From: Hyphomicrobiales bacterium
GTDB taxonomy: Bacteria; Pseudomonadota; Alphaproteobacteria; Rhizobiales; Xanthobacteraceae
DNA length: 64,000 bases
Direction of reading: 5' to 3'
Assembly (NCBI GenBank): GCA_017305715.1
Contig: JAFKKG010000021.1
Coordinates: forward strand, 1-64,000
Below are positions 39,583-49,074 of this stretch, piece after piece. The notes under the pieces were generated by a model. The model was given only the letters and a program-made list of their open reading frames with translations. It had not been told where the DNA came from and did no database searches. Position 1 is the stretch's first letter, and each line of letters opens with the position of its first letter. Both the position numbers and the translations under genes were made by a program.

Positions 39583-42147
39583 TCACGACGCCGTCATGGT
39601 CTCCTTCACTTTCGCGACCAGCGCACTGAGCGCAAAGGGTTTTGCGAGGAAGGCGAACTGCTCGTTTTCCGGCAGGCTCTTGTCGAAGGCTTCCTCGGCA
39701 TAGCCGGACACGAAGATGATCTTGAGATTGGGATTGCGCTGCCGCATTTCCTTGAGCAGCGTCGGGCCGTCCATTTCCGGCATCACCACGTCGGACACCA
39801 CGAGATCGACGGCGCCGTTCTTTTCCTCCAGCGCCTCCATCGCCTCAAGGCCGTTGGCGGCCTCGATCACGCTGTAGCCGCGCGAGCGAAGCCCGCGCGC
39901 GTTCAGCGAGCGCAGGCCGTCCTCGTCTTCCACCAGGAGGATGGTGCCCTGCCCGGTTAGATCGGCCTGCGGCTTCGGCGGCTCAACGGCGGCTTCCCGC
40001 GCGGCGCCATTGCTGACCTGCGGTTCGGGAGCCGCTTCCAGCTCCGGCCGATGGCGCGGCAGGAAGATGCGGAACGAGGTGCCTTCTCCGGCCTTCGAAT
40101 CCACGTAAATGAAACCGCCGGTCTGCTTGACGATGCCGTAGACGGTCGACAGGCCGAGGCCGGTGCCCTTGCCGACTTCCTTGGTCGAGAAGAACGGCTC
40201 GAAGATCTTGTCGACGATCTCGGCCGGGATTCCGGTGCCGGTGTCCGACACGTCGATCCGGACGTAGTCCGCCGCCGGCATGCCCTTGTAGGACAATTGC
40301 GCGGCCTCATCGATCGTGACGTTGCTGGTCTTCACCGTCAGCTTGCCGCCATCGGCCATCGCGTCGCGGGCGTTGACCGCGAGATTGACGATCACCTGCT
40401 CGAATTGCGAGACGTCGACCTTCACCGGCCAGAGATCGCGCCCGTGCACGAGGTCGAGCTTGACCTTCTCGCCGATCAGGCGGCGCAGCAGCATGGTGAG
40501 GTCGGAGAGCGCATCGCCGAGGTCGAGCACCTGCGGCCGCAGGGTCTGGCGGCGCGAGAACGCCAATAGCTGCCGCACCAGCGTCGCGGCCCGCGTGGCG
40601 TTCTGCTTGATCTGCATGATGTCCTGGAACGACGGATCGGTCGGCTTGTGCGCGTTCAGCAGGAAATCGTTCGCCATCATGATGGCGGACAGCACGTTGT
40701 TGAAGTCGTGCGCGATGCCGCCGGCGAGCTGACCGACCATGTCCATCTTCTGCGACTGGTTGATCTGGTTCTCCAGCGTGCGCCGCTCGGTGGTCTCCAG
40801 GATGTAGACGATGGCAGCTTCGGTTTCCCGCTCGTCTTCCTCGACCGCGGTGACGAAATATTGCCCCCAGCGCTCCTTCGCGCCGTCGAGCATGGCCTCG
40901 ACCGGCGCGATGTCGCCCTGTCCTTCGGCCGCCTGGTTGATCGCCGCGATCAAGAGGCTGCGGTCGCGGGCGTTCACGGTGCGGAAGATCGACTTGTTCG
41001 CCGCGCCATCCGCGCTCAGGCTTTGCGCCAGCTTGGCGAAGCGGGCATTGGCGCGCACCACCGCGCCGGCGCGGTCCACGGTGGCAATTGCCATCGGCGT
41101 ATGGTCGAAGAACCGCATGAAGCGGACCTCGGCGGCGCGCTCCGGATCGGAATGCTCGTCGCGCGCGCGGCTGATCACCAGCGTCCGCGACGCGCCGGGC
41201 ACGCCGTCGGCGCCGAACGCCAGCTTGTGATAGAGCCGCACCGGCATGGTCTTGCCGTTGCGCATGCGCAGGTCGATGTCGAGGACTTCGGTCTTGACTT
41301 CGCCCGGCACCGCCACGATCGAGGTCAGCAGCGACGCGCCGTCGCCCGAGACGATATCGGTCAGCTTCAGGCCGCCCGACCCGATCTCGGCGAGGTCATG
41401 ATCGAGCCAGCCCGCCAGCGTCGCATTGACATAGCCGATGTCGCCGGCGGGACTGACCGAGAAGAAACCGCAAGGCGCGTGATCGAGATATTCGATCGCG
41501 TGCTGCAGTTCCTTGAACACGTCTTCCTGGCGTTCGCGGTCGCGCGTGATGTCGGCGATCGACCACACCGAATATCTTGCCTCCCGCTTGCTGGCGCCGA
41601 GCGGACGGACCCGCATCCGCAGCCAGCGGCCATGGGCGCCGTCCTGGCCTGCGATCCGGACTTCCTCCTGCTGCCGCTTGCCCTCGCGCGCCGCCTTGAG
41701 CAGGCGGAATACCGCTTCCGACACATCGGGATTGCCGATGAAGACGCGCTCGATCGGGCGCACCTCCTGGGCGCTGGCGGCCCCCGTCAGCGAGAGATAA
41801 GCGGCATTGGAATAGACCACATGGCCGCGGGAATCGGTCACCGCGAGCCCGTCATAGGCGTGATCGGCGATGCGGGCCATGACCGGATCATCGGCGGTAC
41901 GGTCGGTGAAACGGATGATGCCGGCGGCAAAGGCGAACAGGTTGAACAGCCCGACCATCGCCAATAGCGCCAGCACGCCGAGAATATAGGGCTGGGCCTG
42001 GGCACGGCCGATGGTCATCAGCACGACCGCCGTCGCGACGATGCCGGCGGCCACCAGCAGCACCAGCACGATGCTGCCGCTCCGGCGTGCCGGCTCGGGG
42101 GCCGCGAAGCGCTCGGGGGTCGGATGGCTGTCGGTTTCGGCGGTCAT
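39583..42147 (-). CDS. cckA: Hybrid histidine kinase CckA (cell-cycle regulator)
   Basis: 854 residues. Two N-terminal membrane helices ([43 protein letters not shown]) are followed by three PAS-type regions. The H-box [19 protein letters not shown] near residue 475, an ATPase domain ([28 protein letters not shown]) and a C-terminal receiver with the phospho-Asp in [15 protein letters not shown] near residue 785 complete it. This order defines CckA, which phosphorylates CtrA through ChpT. Its placement after the flhB operon is the usual one in this group. CtrA-type boxes occur in this same cluster. Confidence 0.93.
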   Translation of the reverse strand: MTAETDSHPTPERFAAPEPARRSGSIVLVLLVAAGIVATAVVLMTIGRAQAQPYILGVLALLAMVGLFNLFAFAAGIIRFTDRTADDPVMARIADHAYDGLAVTDSRGHVVYSNAAYLSLTGAASAQEVRPIERVFIGNPDVSEAVFRLLKAAREGKRQQEEVRIAGQDGAHGRWLRMRVRPLGASKREARYSVWSIADITRDRERQEDVFKELQHAIEYLDHAPCGFFSVSPAGDIGYVNATLAGWLDHDLAEIGSGGLKLTDIVSGDGASLLTSIVAVPGEVKTEVLDIDLRMRNGKTMPVRLYHKLAFGADGVPGASRTLVISRARDEHSDPERAAEVRFMRFFDHTPMAIATVDRAGAVVRANARFAKLAQSLSADGAANKSIFRTVNARDRSLLIAAINQAAEGQGDIAPVEAMLDGAKERWGQYFVTAVEEDERETEAAIVYILETTERRTLENQINQSQKMDMVGQLAGGIAHDFNNVLSAIMMANDFLLNAHKPTDPSFQDIMQIKQNATRAATLVRQLLAFSRRQTLRPQVLDLGDALSDLTMLLRRLIGEKVKLDLVHGRDLWPVKVDVSQFEQVIVNLAVNARDAMADGGKLTVKTSNVTIDEAAQLSYKGMPAADYVRIDVSDTGTGIPAEIVDKIFEPFFSTKEVGKGTGLGLSTVYGIVKQTGGFIYVDSKAGEGTSFRIFLPRHRPELEAAPEPQVSNGAAREAAVEPPKPQADLTGQGTILLVEDEDGLRSLNARGLRSRGYSVIEAANGLEAMEALEEKNGAVDLVVSDVVMPEMDGPTLLKEMRQRNPNLKIIFVSGYAEEAFDKSLPENEQFAFLAKPFALSALVAKVKETMTAS

Positions 42148-42320
42148 GTCAGAGAACGCTGCCCATCGGCATGGATGTCACACGCAAACCCGATCGGTCC
42201 GGGAAACGCCCGGATTCGGGGCACGCGCCTTGAGTGCCTGAATCGGACCGGCCAGCGCAAGCCCGGCAAGCGCCTATTTGACGGTTTAAGGGCATTTCAG
42301 GCCGGTTTCCGCTCCATTCG

Positions 42321-43394
42321 TCAGTGGCGCCGGGCGCCGACCCCGCGCTTCAGCCCCATCACGAAGCCAATGATTTCGGCGACCGCTTGATAGTGCTCGA
42401 CCGGGATTTCGTCGTCGATCTCGACGGTTGCATAGAGCGCGCGGGCCAGCGGCACGTTCTCGACGATCGGAATGTCGTGTTTGGTGGCGATTTCCCGGAT
42501 CTTGAACGCCATGTTGTCGACGCCCTTGGCGACGCAGACCGGCGCCGACATGCCGCGGTCGTAGGACAACGCCACCGAATAGTGGGTCGGGTTGGTGATG
42601 ATCACGCTGGCCTGGGGTACGGCCGCCATCATGCGCTTCTTCATGCGCTGCTGGCGCAACTGCCGGATCTTGCCCTTGATGTGAGGGTCGCCTTCGGACT
42701 GCTTGAACTCGTCCTTGATCTCCTGCAGCGACATTTTCTGCCGCTCGAACCATTGCCGGTACTGGAAGAAGTAATCGGCGATCGCAACCGCGGCCAGCAT
42801 CGCGACCACCGCGCCCATCACCTGCAGCGTCAGGTTGGTGGTGACGCCGAGGATCGCCGACGGATCGAAGGCCAGGAACGATTCCAGCCGATGGCGCTCC
42901 GGCCACAGCACCGCCATCATGACGGCGCCGAGCGCGACCAGCTTGAATATGCCCTTGAGGAAGTTGGCCAGCGCCTGCTTGCCGAAGACGCGCTTGAAGC
43001 CGGCGGCGGGCGACACCTTGCTGAATTTGGGCGTGAGCGATTCCGACGACCAGACCAGCCGGTGCTGAATCATGTTGCCCGCGATGGCCGCGATCATCAG
43101 CATCAACAGCGGCACGCCGACCGCCGCCAGGATGGCGATGCCAAGCGTATTGCCGAGTTGCAGCAGCGCCGTGCCGTCGGCGCGCAGCGTTCCGGAATTG
43201 GCGATCAGGTTGCGCAGCGGCGTCAGGATGCCGCCGCCGACCGAGCCCGAGAAGGTCGACAATACCAGCGTCGCGCCCGCGATGATGAACCAGGTGTTGA
43301 CCTCCTGGCTCTTGGCAACGTCTCCCTTCGCATGCGCGTCGTCGAGACGTTTTTGTGTAGGGTCTTCTGTTTTGTCGTCGTTGTCGTCGGCCAT
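42321..43394 (-). CDS. flhB: Flagellar type III export gate protein FlhB
   Basis: 357 residues, the normal length. Four membrane helices occupy about residues 35-220, and the cytoplasmic autocleavage motif NPTH is at about 267 (IITNPTHYSVALSYDRG). The N-terminal DKTEDPTQKRLDDAHAKGDV is the standard opening. FlhB switches export specificity between rod/hook and filament proteins. It is last in the leftward export-gene set, 21 bases after fliR. Confidence 0.96.
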   Translation of the reverse strand: MADDNDDKTEDPTQKRLDDAHAKGDVAKSQEVNTWFIIAGATLVLSTFSGSVGGGILTPLRNLIANSGTLRADGTALLQLGNTLGIAILAAVGVPLLMLMIAAIAGNMIQHRLVWSSESLTPKFSKVSPAAGFKRVFGKQALANFLKGIFKLVALGAVMMAVLWPERHRLESFLAFDPSAILGVTTNLTLQVMGAVVAMLAAVAIADYFFQYRQWFERQKMSLQEIKDEFKQSEGDPHIKGKIRQLRQQRMKKRMMAAVPQASVIITNPTHYSVALSYDRGMSAPVCVAKGVDNMAFKIREIATKHDIPIVENVPLARALYATVEIDDEIPVEHYQAVAEIIGFVMGLKRGVGARRH

Positions 43395-43415
43395 CGCCGC
43401 ACCCTGGCTTTCGTT

Positions 43416-44186
43416 TTACCTGAGAGGTGTCAGGTCGTGCATGACGCCGGTGAAGTAGTTCAGATAGGTCCCCATCATCGCCGTGATGACGAGGGCGAGG
43501 ATGCCAAAGCCGATCATGATCGAGAGTGGCACGCCGACGAAATAGACCTGCATCGCCGGCATCAGCCGGGCCAGAATGCCGAGACCGAGATTGAAGACGA
43601 GGCCGAACACCAGGAACGGCGCCGACAATTGCATGCCGATCTTGAAGGCGGCCGCGAAAGCCCGGGTGGCGAGGGCTGCGACATCGCCGGATGGCATCGT
43701 CTCCCCCGGCGAGAATATCCGATAGCTCTCGTTCAGCGCCGCGATGACCAGATGATGGCTGTCGGTGGCGAACAGCAGCGTCATGCCGAGAAGGGTGAGG
43801 AAGTTGCCGATCAAGAGGCCCTGCTGGCCCTGGGTCGGATCGACCGCGGTCACGAAGCCGAGGCCGAGCTGCTGGGCGATCACCGAGCCCGCGACCGCCA
43901 GCGCCGACAGGGTTACGCGCGCGGTAGCCCCCAACACCAGGCCGATGACGATCTCGTGCACCATCAGGACCCCCATCGCGCTCATCGAGGTCAAATCGAT
44001 CTGATAGGCGGCGCGGTGCAGCGGCAGGATGATCAGTGTCAGCAGCAGCGCGATCGCAAGCTTGATCCGGACCGGGATATTGCTCTCGCCAAACCCCGGC
44101 AACAGCATCACCATCGCCCCCACGCGGGCGAACACCAGCATGAAGGTGGCGGCAAGGGCCGGCAGGAACGAGATATCGATGCGCAT
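43416..44186 (-). CDS. fliR: Flagellar export protein FliR
   Basis: 256 residues with about six membrane helices (LALFMLVFARVGAMVMLLPGFGESNIPVRIKLAIALLL type opening, then QQLGLGFVTAVDPTQGQQGLLIGNFLTLLGMTLLFATDSHH). This matches the FliR component of the FliPQR export gate. It follows fliQ by 17 bases and precedes flhB by 21, in the usual QRB order. Confidence 0.95.
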   Translation of the reverse strand: MRIDISFLPALAATFMLVFARVGAMVMLLPGFGESNIPVRIKLAIALLLTLIILPLHRAAYQIDLTSMSAMGVLMVHEIVIGLVLGATARVTLSALAVAGSVIAQQLGLGFVTAVDPTQGQQGLLIGNFLTLLGMTLLFATDSHHLVIAALNESYRIFSPGETMPSGDVAALATRAFAAAFKIGMQLSAPFLVFGLVFNLGLGILARLMPAMQVYFVGVPLSIMIGFGILALVITAMMGTYLNYFTGVMHDLTPLR

Positions 44187-44203
44187 GACCTAGCCACAGT
44201 GCA

Positions 44204-44467
44204 TCAACCGCCTATGATTCGCGACGATATCCGCATCATGTGCGCCTGCAGCGAATCCGCCATGAACGGCAAAGCCAGCAGCAACGTCACGAAGATCGCC
44301 AGGATCTTCGGCACGAAAATCAGGGTCTGCTCCTGGATCTGCGTCAGCGCCTGGAACAGCGACACCACGACGCCGACCACGAGCCCGACCACCATCAAAG
44401 GCGATGACACCACGACGATGGTCCAGATCGCATCGCGCGCCACGTCGAGGGTTTCAGCACCGGTCAT
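44204..44467 (-). CDS. fliQ: Flagellar export protein FliQ
   Basis: 87 residues from the ATG at 44467 (MTGAETLDVARDAIWTIVVV); the upstream in-frame extension would enter the repeat element and is rejected. Two membrane helices (TIVVVSSPLMVVGLVVGVVV and FVPKILAIFVTLLLALPFM) around the ALTQIQEQTL loop are diagnostic of FliQ. AGAGCGAGAA lies upstream. It is separated from fliE by a 117-base gap holding a palindromic repeat. Confidence 0.95.
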   Translation of the reverse strand: MTGAETLDVARDAIWTIVVVSSPLMVVGLVVGVVVSLFQALTQIQEQTLIFVPKILAIFVTLLLALPFMADSLQAHMMRISSRIIGG

Positions 44468-44494
44468 TTGTTGTTCTCGCTCTTCTACTGACAG

Positions 44495-44571
44495 CGTCAT
44501 TCCGGGATGGTGCGCAAGCACCAGACCCGGAATCTCGAGATCCCGGGTTCGCTGCGCGCCCCGGGATGACG
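44495..44571. repeat. REP-like palindrome inside the flagellar operon
   Basis: CGTCATTCCGGGATGG at one end and CCCCGGGATGACG at the other are inverted, with ACCCGGAATCTCGAGATCCC inside. It splits fliE from fliQ, the only gap over 25 bases in the flgB-to-flhB series. Confidence 0.85.
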
Positions 44572-44583
44572 TCCAAGAGGACG

Positions 44584-44895
44584 TCAGATCGGCATCTTCA
44601 TGATGTCTTCGTAGGACTGGATCACCCGGTCGCGCACCGACACCAGCGTCGAGACCGCGACGTCGGTCTCGGCCACCGCCGTCACCACGTCCATGACGTT
44701 GGCCTTGCCCGACGCCATCGCCATGGTCTGGGAATCGGATTTCTTGCCGGCTTCCATGACGCTGCCGACGGCGTCCTTGAGCAGCGCGCCGAACGACGGG
44801 CCGCCCGACGTCTGAGTGCCCTTCTCCGCGCCGCCGGTTTCCATCATGCGCGAAAGCGCGGCGTAGGCGTTTGCTGCAACGGTCGGTGAAGCCAT
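44584..44895 (-). CDS. fliE: Flagellar hook-basal body adaptor FliE
   Basis: 103 residues. The C-terminal half SVMEAGKKSDSQTMAMASGKANVMDVVTAVAETDVAVSTLVSVRDRVIQSYEDIMKMPI is the highly conserved FliE segment with the terminal IMxMPI. FliE joins the rod to the MS ring. It follows flgC by 17 bases. Confidence 0.95.
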   Translation of the reverse strand: MASPTVAANAYAALSRMMETGGAEKGTQTSGGPSFGALLKDAVGSVMEAGKKSDSQTMAMASGKANVMDVVTAVAETDVAVSTLVSVRDRVIQSYEDIMKMPI

Positions 44896-44912
44896 GGTCT
44901 ATGATTCCTGTT

Positions 44913-45338
44913 TCAGGCCTTGAGGATGTCGAGCGTGCGTTGAATCATCCGGCGCGTGGCGCTGATGATGTTGAGGTTGGCTTCGTAGGACCGCTGGGCT
45001 TCGCGCATGTCGGTCATTTCGACCAGCGGATTGACGTTGGGATATTTGACGTTGCCGGCCGCATCCGCCGCCGGATTGCCCGGCTCGCTCTTGATGCGGA
45101 ACGCCGACTGGTCGGTGCGCACCTTGCCGAGCGTCACCACCTTGGCATCGAGCGTGCGGTCGAGCGTGGAGGAGAAGGTCGGCACCTTGCGGCGATAGGG
45201 ATCGCCGGCGGCATTCGGCGCGGTCGAGTCGGCGTTTGCGATATTTTCCGAGATCACCCGCATCCGCCCGGCCTGCGCGCGCAGGCCCGAGGTCGCGATG
45301 CTCATCGAGCGGGCGAAGTCACTTCCGTCATCTGCCAT
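44913..45338 (-). CDS. flgC: Flagellar basal-body rod protein FlgC
   Basis: 141 residues. The N-terminal rod motif FARSMSIATSGLRAQAGRMRVISENIANADST, the middle DPYRRKVPTFSS and the C-terminal YPNVNPLVEMTDMREAQRSYEANLNIISATRRMIQRTLDIL are all typical of FlgC. It is 24 bases downstream of flgB. Confidence 0.96.
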   Translation of the reverse strand: MADDGSDFARSMSIATSGLRAQAGRMRVISENIANADSTAPNAAGDPYRRKVPTFSSTLDRTLDAKVVTLGKVRTDQSAFRIKSEPGNPAADAAGNVKYPNVNPLVEMTDMREAQRSYEANLNIISATRRMIQRTLDILKA

Positions 45339-45362
45339 GATCCGGTTCCCCTAAACAGCGCG

Positions 45363-45779
45363 TCAGCGCTTTCCGATCGCGGTTTTCAGAAGCCCGAGGC
45401 TGCGGCTGTAGAGCGAGGTGGCCGCCGCGTAGTCCATCTGGTTGGCGGAGACCTTCATCATCTGGTCCTCAAGGTTGACGGCGTTGCCGGCCGGCCGGGT
45501 CAGGAAGCCGCTCTTGCCGCCGTCGCCGTCGAAGGTCTGCGCGCCGCCGGACACGCTCATATGGCTGGCGCTGGTCCGCATCATCGCCAGCGACCCCATG
45601 GTTCCGCCAACGCTGGATGTGGAACCCTTGGCGTCGAATTTCGGCTCGATGAGGTCGCGCGGCTTGAAGTTCGGGGTGTTGGAATTGGAGATGTTCTCGG
45701 CGAGGACGCGCTGGCGTTCCTGATGCCACTGCATCTTCGTGCGCAGCGCCGACAGGATCGGAAGGTCGTTGATGGCCAT
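45363..45779 (-). CDS. flgB: Flagellar basal-body rod protein FlgB
   Basis: 138 residues, first gene of the leftward rod/export operon. It has the rod motif LRTKMQWHQERQRVLAENISNSNTPNFKPRDL and the terminal MDYAAATSLYSRSLGLLKTAIGKR. GGGGAGCC lies upstream of the ATG, and a CtrA-type box sits 67 bases ahead of the start, consistent with cell-cycle control. Confidence 0.95.
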   Translation of the reverse strand: MAINDLPILSALRTKMQWHQERQRVLAENISNSNTPNFKPRDLIEPKFDAKGSTSSVGGTMGSLAMMRTSASHMSVSGGAQTFDGDGGKSGFLTRPAGNAVNLEDQMMKVSANQMDYAAATSLYSRSLGLLKTAIGKR

Positions 45780-45845
45780 CGCGAGCGGCTCCCCGTTAAC
45801 CTCTGGCAGACGCCGCCAGCTAGGCAGAATTTGCCCGGTGTATGG

Positions 45846-45860
45846 TTAACGGCTGGTTAA
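45846..45860 (-). promoter_or_regulatory. CtrA-type box TTAA-N7-TTAA upstream of flgB
   Basis: On the minus strand the site reads TTAACCAGCCGTTAACCAT, matching both the spaced consensus TTAA-N7-TTAA and the second form TTAACCAT. It lies 67 bases upstream of flgB. CtrA regulates early flagellar genes in related bacteria, and cckA is part of this cluster. Confidence 0.75.
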
Positions 45861-46178
45861 AATCCGCAAATCCGGCCGCTGACAGCCGCGGCGGGTGCCA
45901 AAATGAGCGCATTTTGTCACAAAAGCCGTATTAACCAGCAAAGGCCAACGCGGCCGAGCGCGTTCAGAAGTCGTTTTGGATCAAGCGATTCTTGGTCTAT
46001 TAATTAATGGGCGGCAGGTTTTGCCGTGGGGAATTAAGGAATAGGGCTGATCTCGGGCGTGATTCGCCGGTCGATGGATCGCTTTGGAACATGATCCGGA
46101 AGGATCAAGTCCGAACCAGAGACAGATCCGCACTCGTCGAAGCGCATGTGAGAACGGCCCGAGGCCGGGGACCAGAGA
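45861..46178. other. Divergent intergenic region between flgB and fliO
   Basis: About 320 bases, AT-richer near 45900-46010 (TTAATTAATGGG at 45999), presumably holding the rightward fliO promoter. No complete second CtrA box is seen. Open frames crossing it are shadows of fliO. Confidence 0.4.
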
Positions 46179-47120
46179 ATGCAGACAGCATATTTCCTCT
46201 TCGCATTCATCGCCGTGCTGGCGTTGATCGGCGTCGCCGCATGGCTGGTTCGCCGCTTCGCCAACAACCGTCTCGGCACCAACACCAATCGCGGACGGAT
46301 GCCGCGGCTGGCGGTGATCGACGCCGCCGCCGTGGACGGCCGCCGCCGCCTGGTGCTGGTCCGGCGCGACAATGTCGAACATCTGCTGATGATCGGCGGC
46401 CCCAGCGACATCGTGGTGGAACCCAATATCGTCCGCGCCATGCCCGGCCGTGACCAGATGGCGCCGCGGCCCGCGGTCGCCGGCGAGCCGCCGTCACGCA
46501 TAGCCCCCCTGCCGGATGCCGGCTGGAGCGACGATGGCGTGCGCGAACCGTTCGATCACGCCGAACCGCAAATGCCCGAGCCGCCGCCGCGCCCGGCACG
46601 GCCCGCTTTCGCCGATGAAGTCCGCCGTCCGGCGCCGCCACCGATGGCGGAACGCCGCAACGACCAGCGCAACGATCAGCGCAACGATCAGCGTAACGAT
46701 CCCTTGGCCGGCTTTGCGCCGGAACCGCGGCCCGAGCCGGTCCCGCCCCGCATGAGCCGCAGCGAACGCACCGAGCCGATGGTGCCGCGGCCGCCGCGCC
46801 CGATGGAGCCGCCAAAGGCGCCGCCACCGATCCGCGCGACCGAACGTGCCGCGGCACCGCCGCTGCCACCACCGCCCCCCGCGCCTCCGCCGCCGTCCAG
46901 CGCCGACCAGAATCTCGCCGAAATGGCCCAGCGGCTCGAAGCTGCCCTGCGCCGGCCCGCCGAGGCCTCGATCGCGCCGCCGGTCGCCCCCGAGCCGCCG
47001 CCCGCGCGCCCTGCGCGCAGCGAGGCCCCCCCGCCGGCGCCGGCACCGCAAAAGAGCGGGTTTGAGAATCTCGAAGACGAGATGGCCTCATTGCTGGGCC
47101 GCCCGAAGTCTCCTTCGTGA
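46179..47120 (+). CDS. fliO: Flagellar biosynthetic protein FliO, long Pro-rich form
   Basis: 313 residues. A single N-terminal helix (AYFLFAFIAVLALIGVAAWLV) and the FliO domain (LAVIDAAAVDGRRRLVLVRRDNVEHLLMIGGPSDIVVEPNI, about 40-95) are followed by about 210 residues of low-complexity Pro/Arg/Ala/Glu sequence with a tandem RNDQ stretch. FliO assists assembly of the FliP ring. Ordinary FliO proteins are often 100-150 residues, so the tail is unusual in size. The stop overlaps the fliP start (GTGA). Confidence 0.88.
   Translation: MQTAYFLFAFIAVLALIGVAAWLVRRFANNRLGTNTNRGRMPRLAVIDAAAVDGRRRLVLVRRDNVEHLLMIGGPSDIVVEPNIVRAMPGRDQMAPRPAVAGEPPSRIAPLPDAGWSDDGVREPFDHAEPQMPEPPPRPARPAFADEVRRPAPPPMAERRNDQRNDQRNDQRNDPLAGFAPEPRPEPVPPRMSRSERTEPMVPRPPRPMEPPKAPPPIRATERAAAPPLPPPPPAPPPPSSADQNLAEMAQRLEAALRRPAEASIAPPVAPEPPPARPARSEAPPPAPAPQKSGFENLEDEMASLLGRPKSPS
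46656..46700 (+). repeat. 12-bp tandem repeat encoding RNDQ in fliO
   Basis: Three units CGCAACGAYCAG and a partial fourth CGTAACGAT. They lie in the disordered tail and could vary in number among strains. Confidence 0.85.
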
Positions 47121-47869
47121 GATCGGCGAAAGCCCCGCGTAGAGTTTTATTTTTTGTTACACTGATAGCCGCCGGATCGCTCGCCGATCCGGGTCTGGCG
47201 CAGGACATCAGTATCAATCTCGGCCAGGGCGGTGGCGGCGTTACCGAACGCGCCATCCAGCTGATCGCGCTGCTGACGATCCTGTCGATCGCGCCGTCGA
47301 TCCTGATCATGATGACATCGTTCACCCGGATCGTGGTGGTGTTGTCGCTGCTGCGCACCGCCCTCGGCACCGCCACCGCGCCGCCGAACTCGGTGATCAT
47401 CGCGCTGGCCATGTTCCTGACCGCGTTCGTGATGGGACCGGTGCTGCAAAAATCCTATGACGACGGCATCAAGCCGTTGGTCGCCAACCAGATCGGCGTC
47501 GAGGAAGCGCTGCAAAAGGCTTCCGTACCGCTGCGCGGCTTCATGCAGAAGAACGTGCGCGAGAAAGACTTGAAGCTGTTCATGGACATGTCGCGCGAGC
47601 CGCCGCCGGCGACGCCGGAAGATTTGTCGCTGCGCATCCTGGTGCCGGCCTTCATGATTTCCGAACTGAAGCGCGCCTTCGAGATCGGCTTTCTCCTGTT
47701 CCTGCCGTTCCTGATCATCGACCTCGTGGTCGCATCGGTGCTGATGTCGATGGGCATGATGATGCTGCCACCGGTCGTGGTGTCACTGCCGTTCAAGCTG
47801 ATCTTCTTCGTGCTGGTCGACGGCTGGTCGCTGGTGGCGGGAAGCCTGGTGCAGAGCTACGGGAGTTAG
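47117..47869 (+). CDS. fliP: Flagellar export gate protein FliP
   Basis: 250 residues from a GTG overlapping the fliO stop. It has a cleavable N-terminal signal (VLFFVTLIAAGSLADPGLAQD), then FTRIVVVLSLLRTALGTATAPPNSVIIALAMFLTAFVM and the terminal MLPPVVVSLPFKLIFFVLVDGWSLVAGSLVQSY, the strongly conserved FliP blocks. It builds the export gate with FliQ and FliR encoded on the other strand about 3 kb to the left. Confidence 0.96.
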   Translation: MRSAKAPRRVLFFVTLIAAGSLADPGLAQDISINLGQGGGGVTERAIQLIALLTILSIAPSILIMMTSFTRIVVVLSLLRTALGTATAPPNSVIIALAMFLTAFVMGPVLQKSYDDGIKPLVANQIGVEEALQKASVPLRGFMQKNVREKDLKLFMDMSREPPPATPEDLSLRILVPAFMISELKRAFEIGFLLFLPFLIIDLVVASVLMSMGMMMLPPVVVSLPFKLIFFVLVDGWSLVAGSLVQSYGS

Positions 47870-48138
47870 CGCAGGATCTGGAAATAAGAAGAGCGGTTTT
47901 GATCCGTGGCGCGATCGACGGTCGGGAGCACCGTGGCGCCTGCCCGGTCAGCCGCAGCCGACGTCACCATGTTGATACCGTTGTCGGCAACCTCGCTCCT
48001 GCCGCCGAATTCCAGCGCGAACAGGGCGGCGGTCCCGAGCACGGCGATCAATACGGCGATCACGAACGGAACCAAAGCCCCGCGCGTGTTCTTCCTGGCA
48101 GTCTGCATCAAGTTGGTCCGTTTCTCGGCCTGGTCCAT
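47866..48138 (-). CDS. Small membrane-anchored hypothetical protein
   Basis: 90 residues from the ATG at 48138, or 80 from an internal ATG. It has a basic N-terminus (AEKRTNLMQTARKNTRG), one membrane helix (ALVPFVIAVLIAVLGTAALFALEFG), then a polar tail with SEVADNGINMVTSAAADRAGATVLPTVDRATDQNRSSYFQ. The stop overlaps the fliP stop convergently. No family recognised; the ribosome site is weak. Confidence 0.55.
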   Translation of the reverse strand: MDQAEKRTNLMQTARKNTRGALVPFVIAVLIAVLGTAALFALEFGGRSEVADNGINMVTSAAADRAGATVLPTVDRATDQNRSSYFQILR

Positions 48139-48188
48139 TCGGAAGCTACGATTTGGGATGGCGCAGGTTTCAATCAAGGGGCTCACAG

Positions 48189-48635
48189 ATGACAAACGCG
48201 CGACTGGTAAATGCCGGAGATCTCCCCGCCCTGCTGGCGCTGTATGCCGATTGCGACGTCAGCAGGAGCGCGGAACCGGAGCGGGCCGGACAGATCTGGA
48301 CGCAGACGCTGGCGCGCGAGGGACTGGCGATATTCGTCTCGGATGGAGGCGAGCGAATCGTCGCGACCTGCATGCTGATCACGGTGCCCAATCTGCTGCG
48401 CGGCGGCCGGCAGCACGGCATTCTCGAGAACGTTGCCACCCACCCCGATTTTCAGGGACGCGGCCACGGCCGCGCGGTGGTCTCAGCAGCCCTTGCCGAG
48501 GCGTGGAAGCAGGATTGCCATCACGTCCTGATGCAGAGCGGCCGCGCCGATCCGCGCGTGCATCGCTTCTACGAAGCTTGCGGTTTTGTGCCAGGGCTGC
48601 GCACCGCCTACTGCGCGAGACGGCCTGAGAATTAG
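48189..48635 (+). CDS. GNAT-family N-acetyltransferase
   Basis: 148 residues from the ATG at 48189 with AAGGGGCTCACAG upstream. It starts TNARLVNAGDLPALLALYADCD and includes GILENVATHPDFQGRGHGRAVVSAALAEAWKQDCHHVLMQSGR, the acetyl-CoA pyrophosphate loop (Q/RxxGxG/A), and HRFYEACGFVPGLRTAY. This is a standard small GNAT enzyme; substrate unknown. It stands alone, divergent from the small membrane protein to its left. Confidence 0.88.
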   Translation: MTNARLVNAGDLPALLALYADCDVSRSAEPERAGQIWTQTLAREGLAIFVSDGGERIVATCMLITVPNLLRGGRQHGILENVATHPDFQGRGHGRAVVSAALAEAWKQDCHHVLMQSGRADPRVHRFYEACGFVPGLRTAYCARRPEN

Positions 48636-48657
48636 GGTGGCGGGCCGAGCGGCCCCC

Positions 48658-48894
48658 TTACCTGCTCAGATCATACTGCTTGCTGAGGTGGTCGCCGATC
48701 TGCACCAGCATCGCGACGCATTCGGGATAGCCTGACTTGTCGATCGTCGCCTGTTCGGCGCTGGCGCGGAACTCCCAGGAATCGCCGTCGTGGAGCACGG
48801 AGATCTCCATTCCATCGGGGCAATCGGCATGGACCTTCAGTTCGGCTCTCGCCATCGCAACGAGTTCGGCTTCGGTCTTGAGTGGCTTGCTCAT
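48658..48894 (-). CDS. Conserved small hypothetical protein
   Basis: 78 residues from the ATG at 48894 with GTGGGGGAGCC upstream; the longer frame is rejected. It reads LKTEAELVAMARAELKVHADCPDGMEISVLHDGDSWEFRASAEQ, continuing with ATIDKSGYPECVAMLVQIGDHLSKQYDL. An alpha/beta mini-fold with two cysteines; similar short proteins are widespread in rhizobia. Function unknown; no operon partner. Confidence 0.68.
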   Translation of the reverse strand: MSKPLKTEAELVAMARAELKVHADCPDGMEISVLHDGDSWEFRASAEQATIDKSGYPECVAMLVQIGDHLSKQYDLSR

Positions 48895-49074
48895 GGCGAC
48901 GGCTCCCCCACCGGTGTCTTTGGCTTTTATGCGCACAAAGTGCCGCTTCCGAAGCCATCTGTCGAGGGATGAAACCACGGCGCGATACCTTGCCGCGCCG
49001 GTACCGCTTCGATCCTTTTCGATTGTTTTCGATCCCCGGCTCTCGAACAGGTAACCGGCAGCGACCAGGAAGCG

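Noticed and set aside
42324-44603. 759-codon open frame antisense to flhB, fliR and fliQ
   Set aside because: Spans three well-identified flagellar genes on the other strand; composition is shadow-like.
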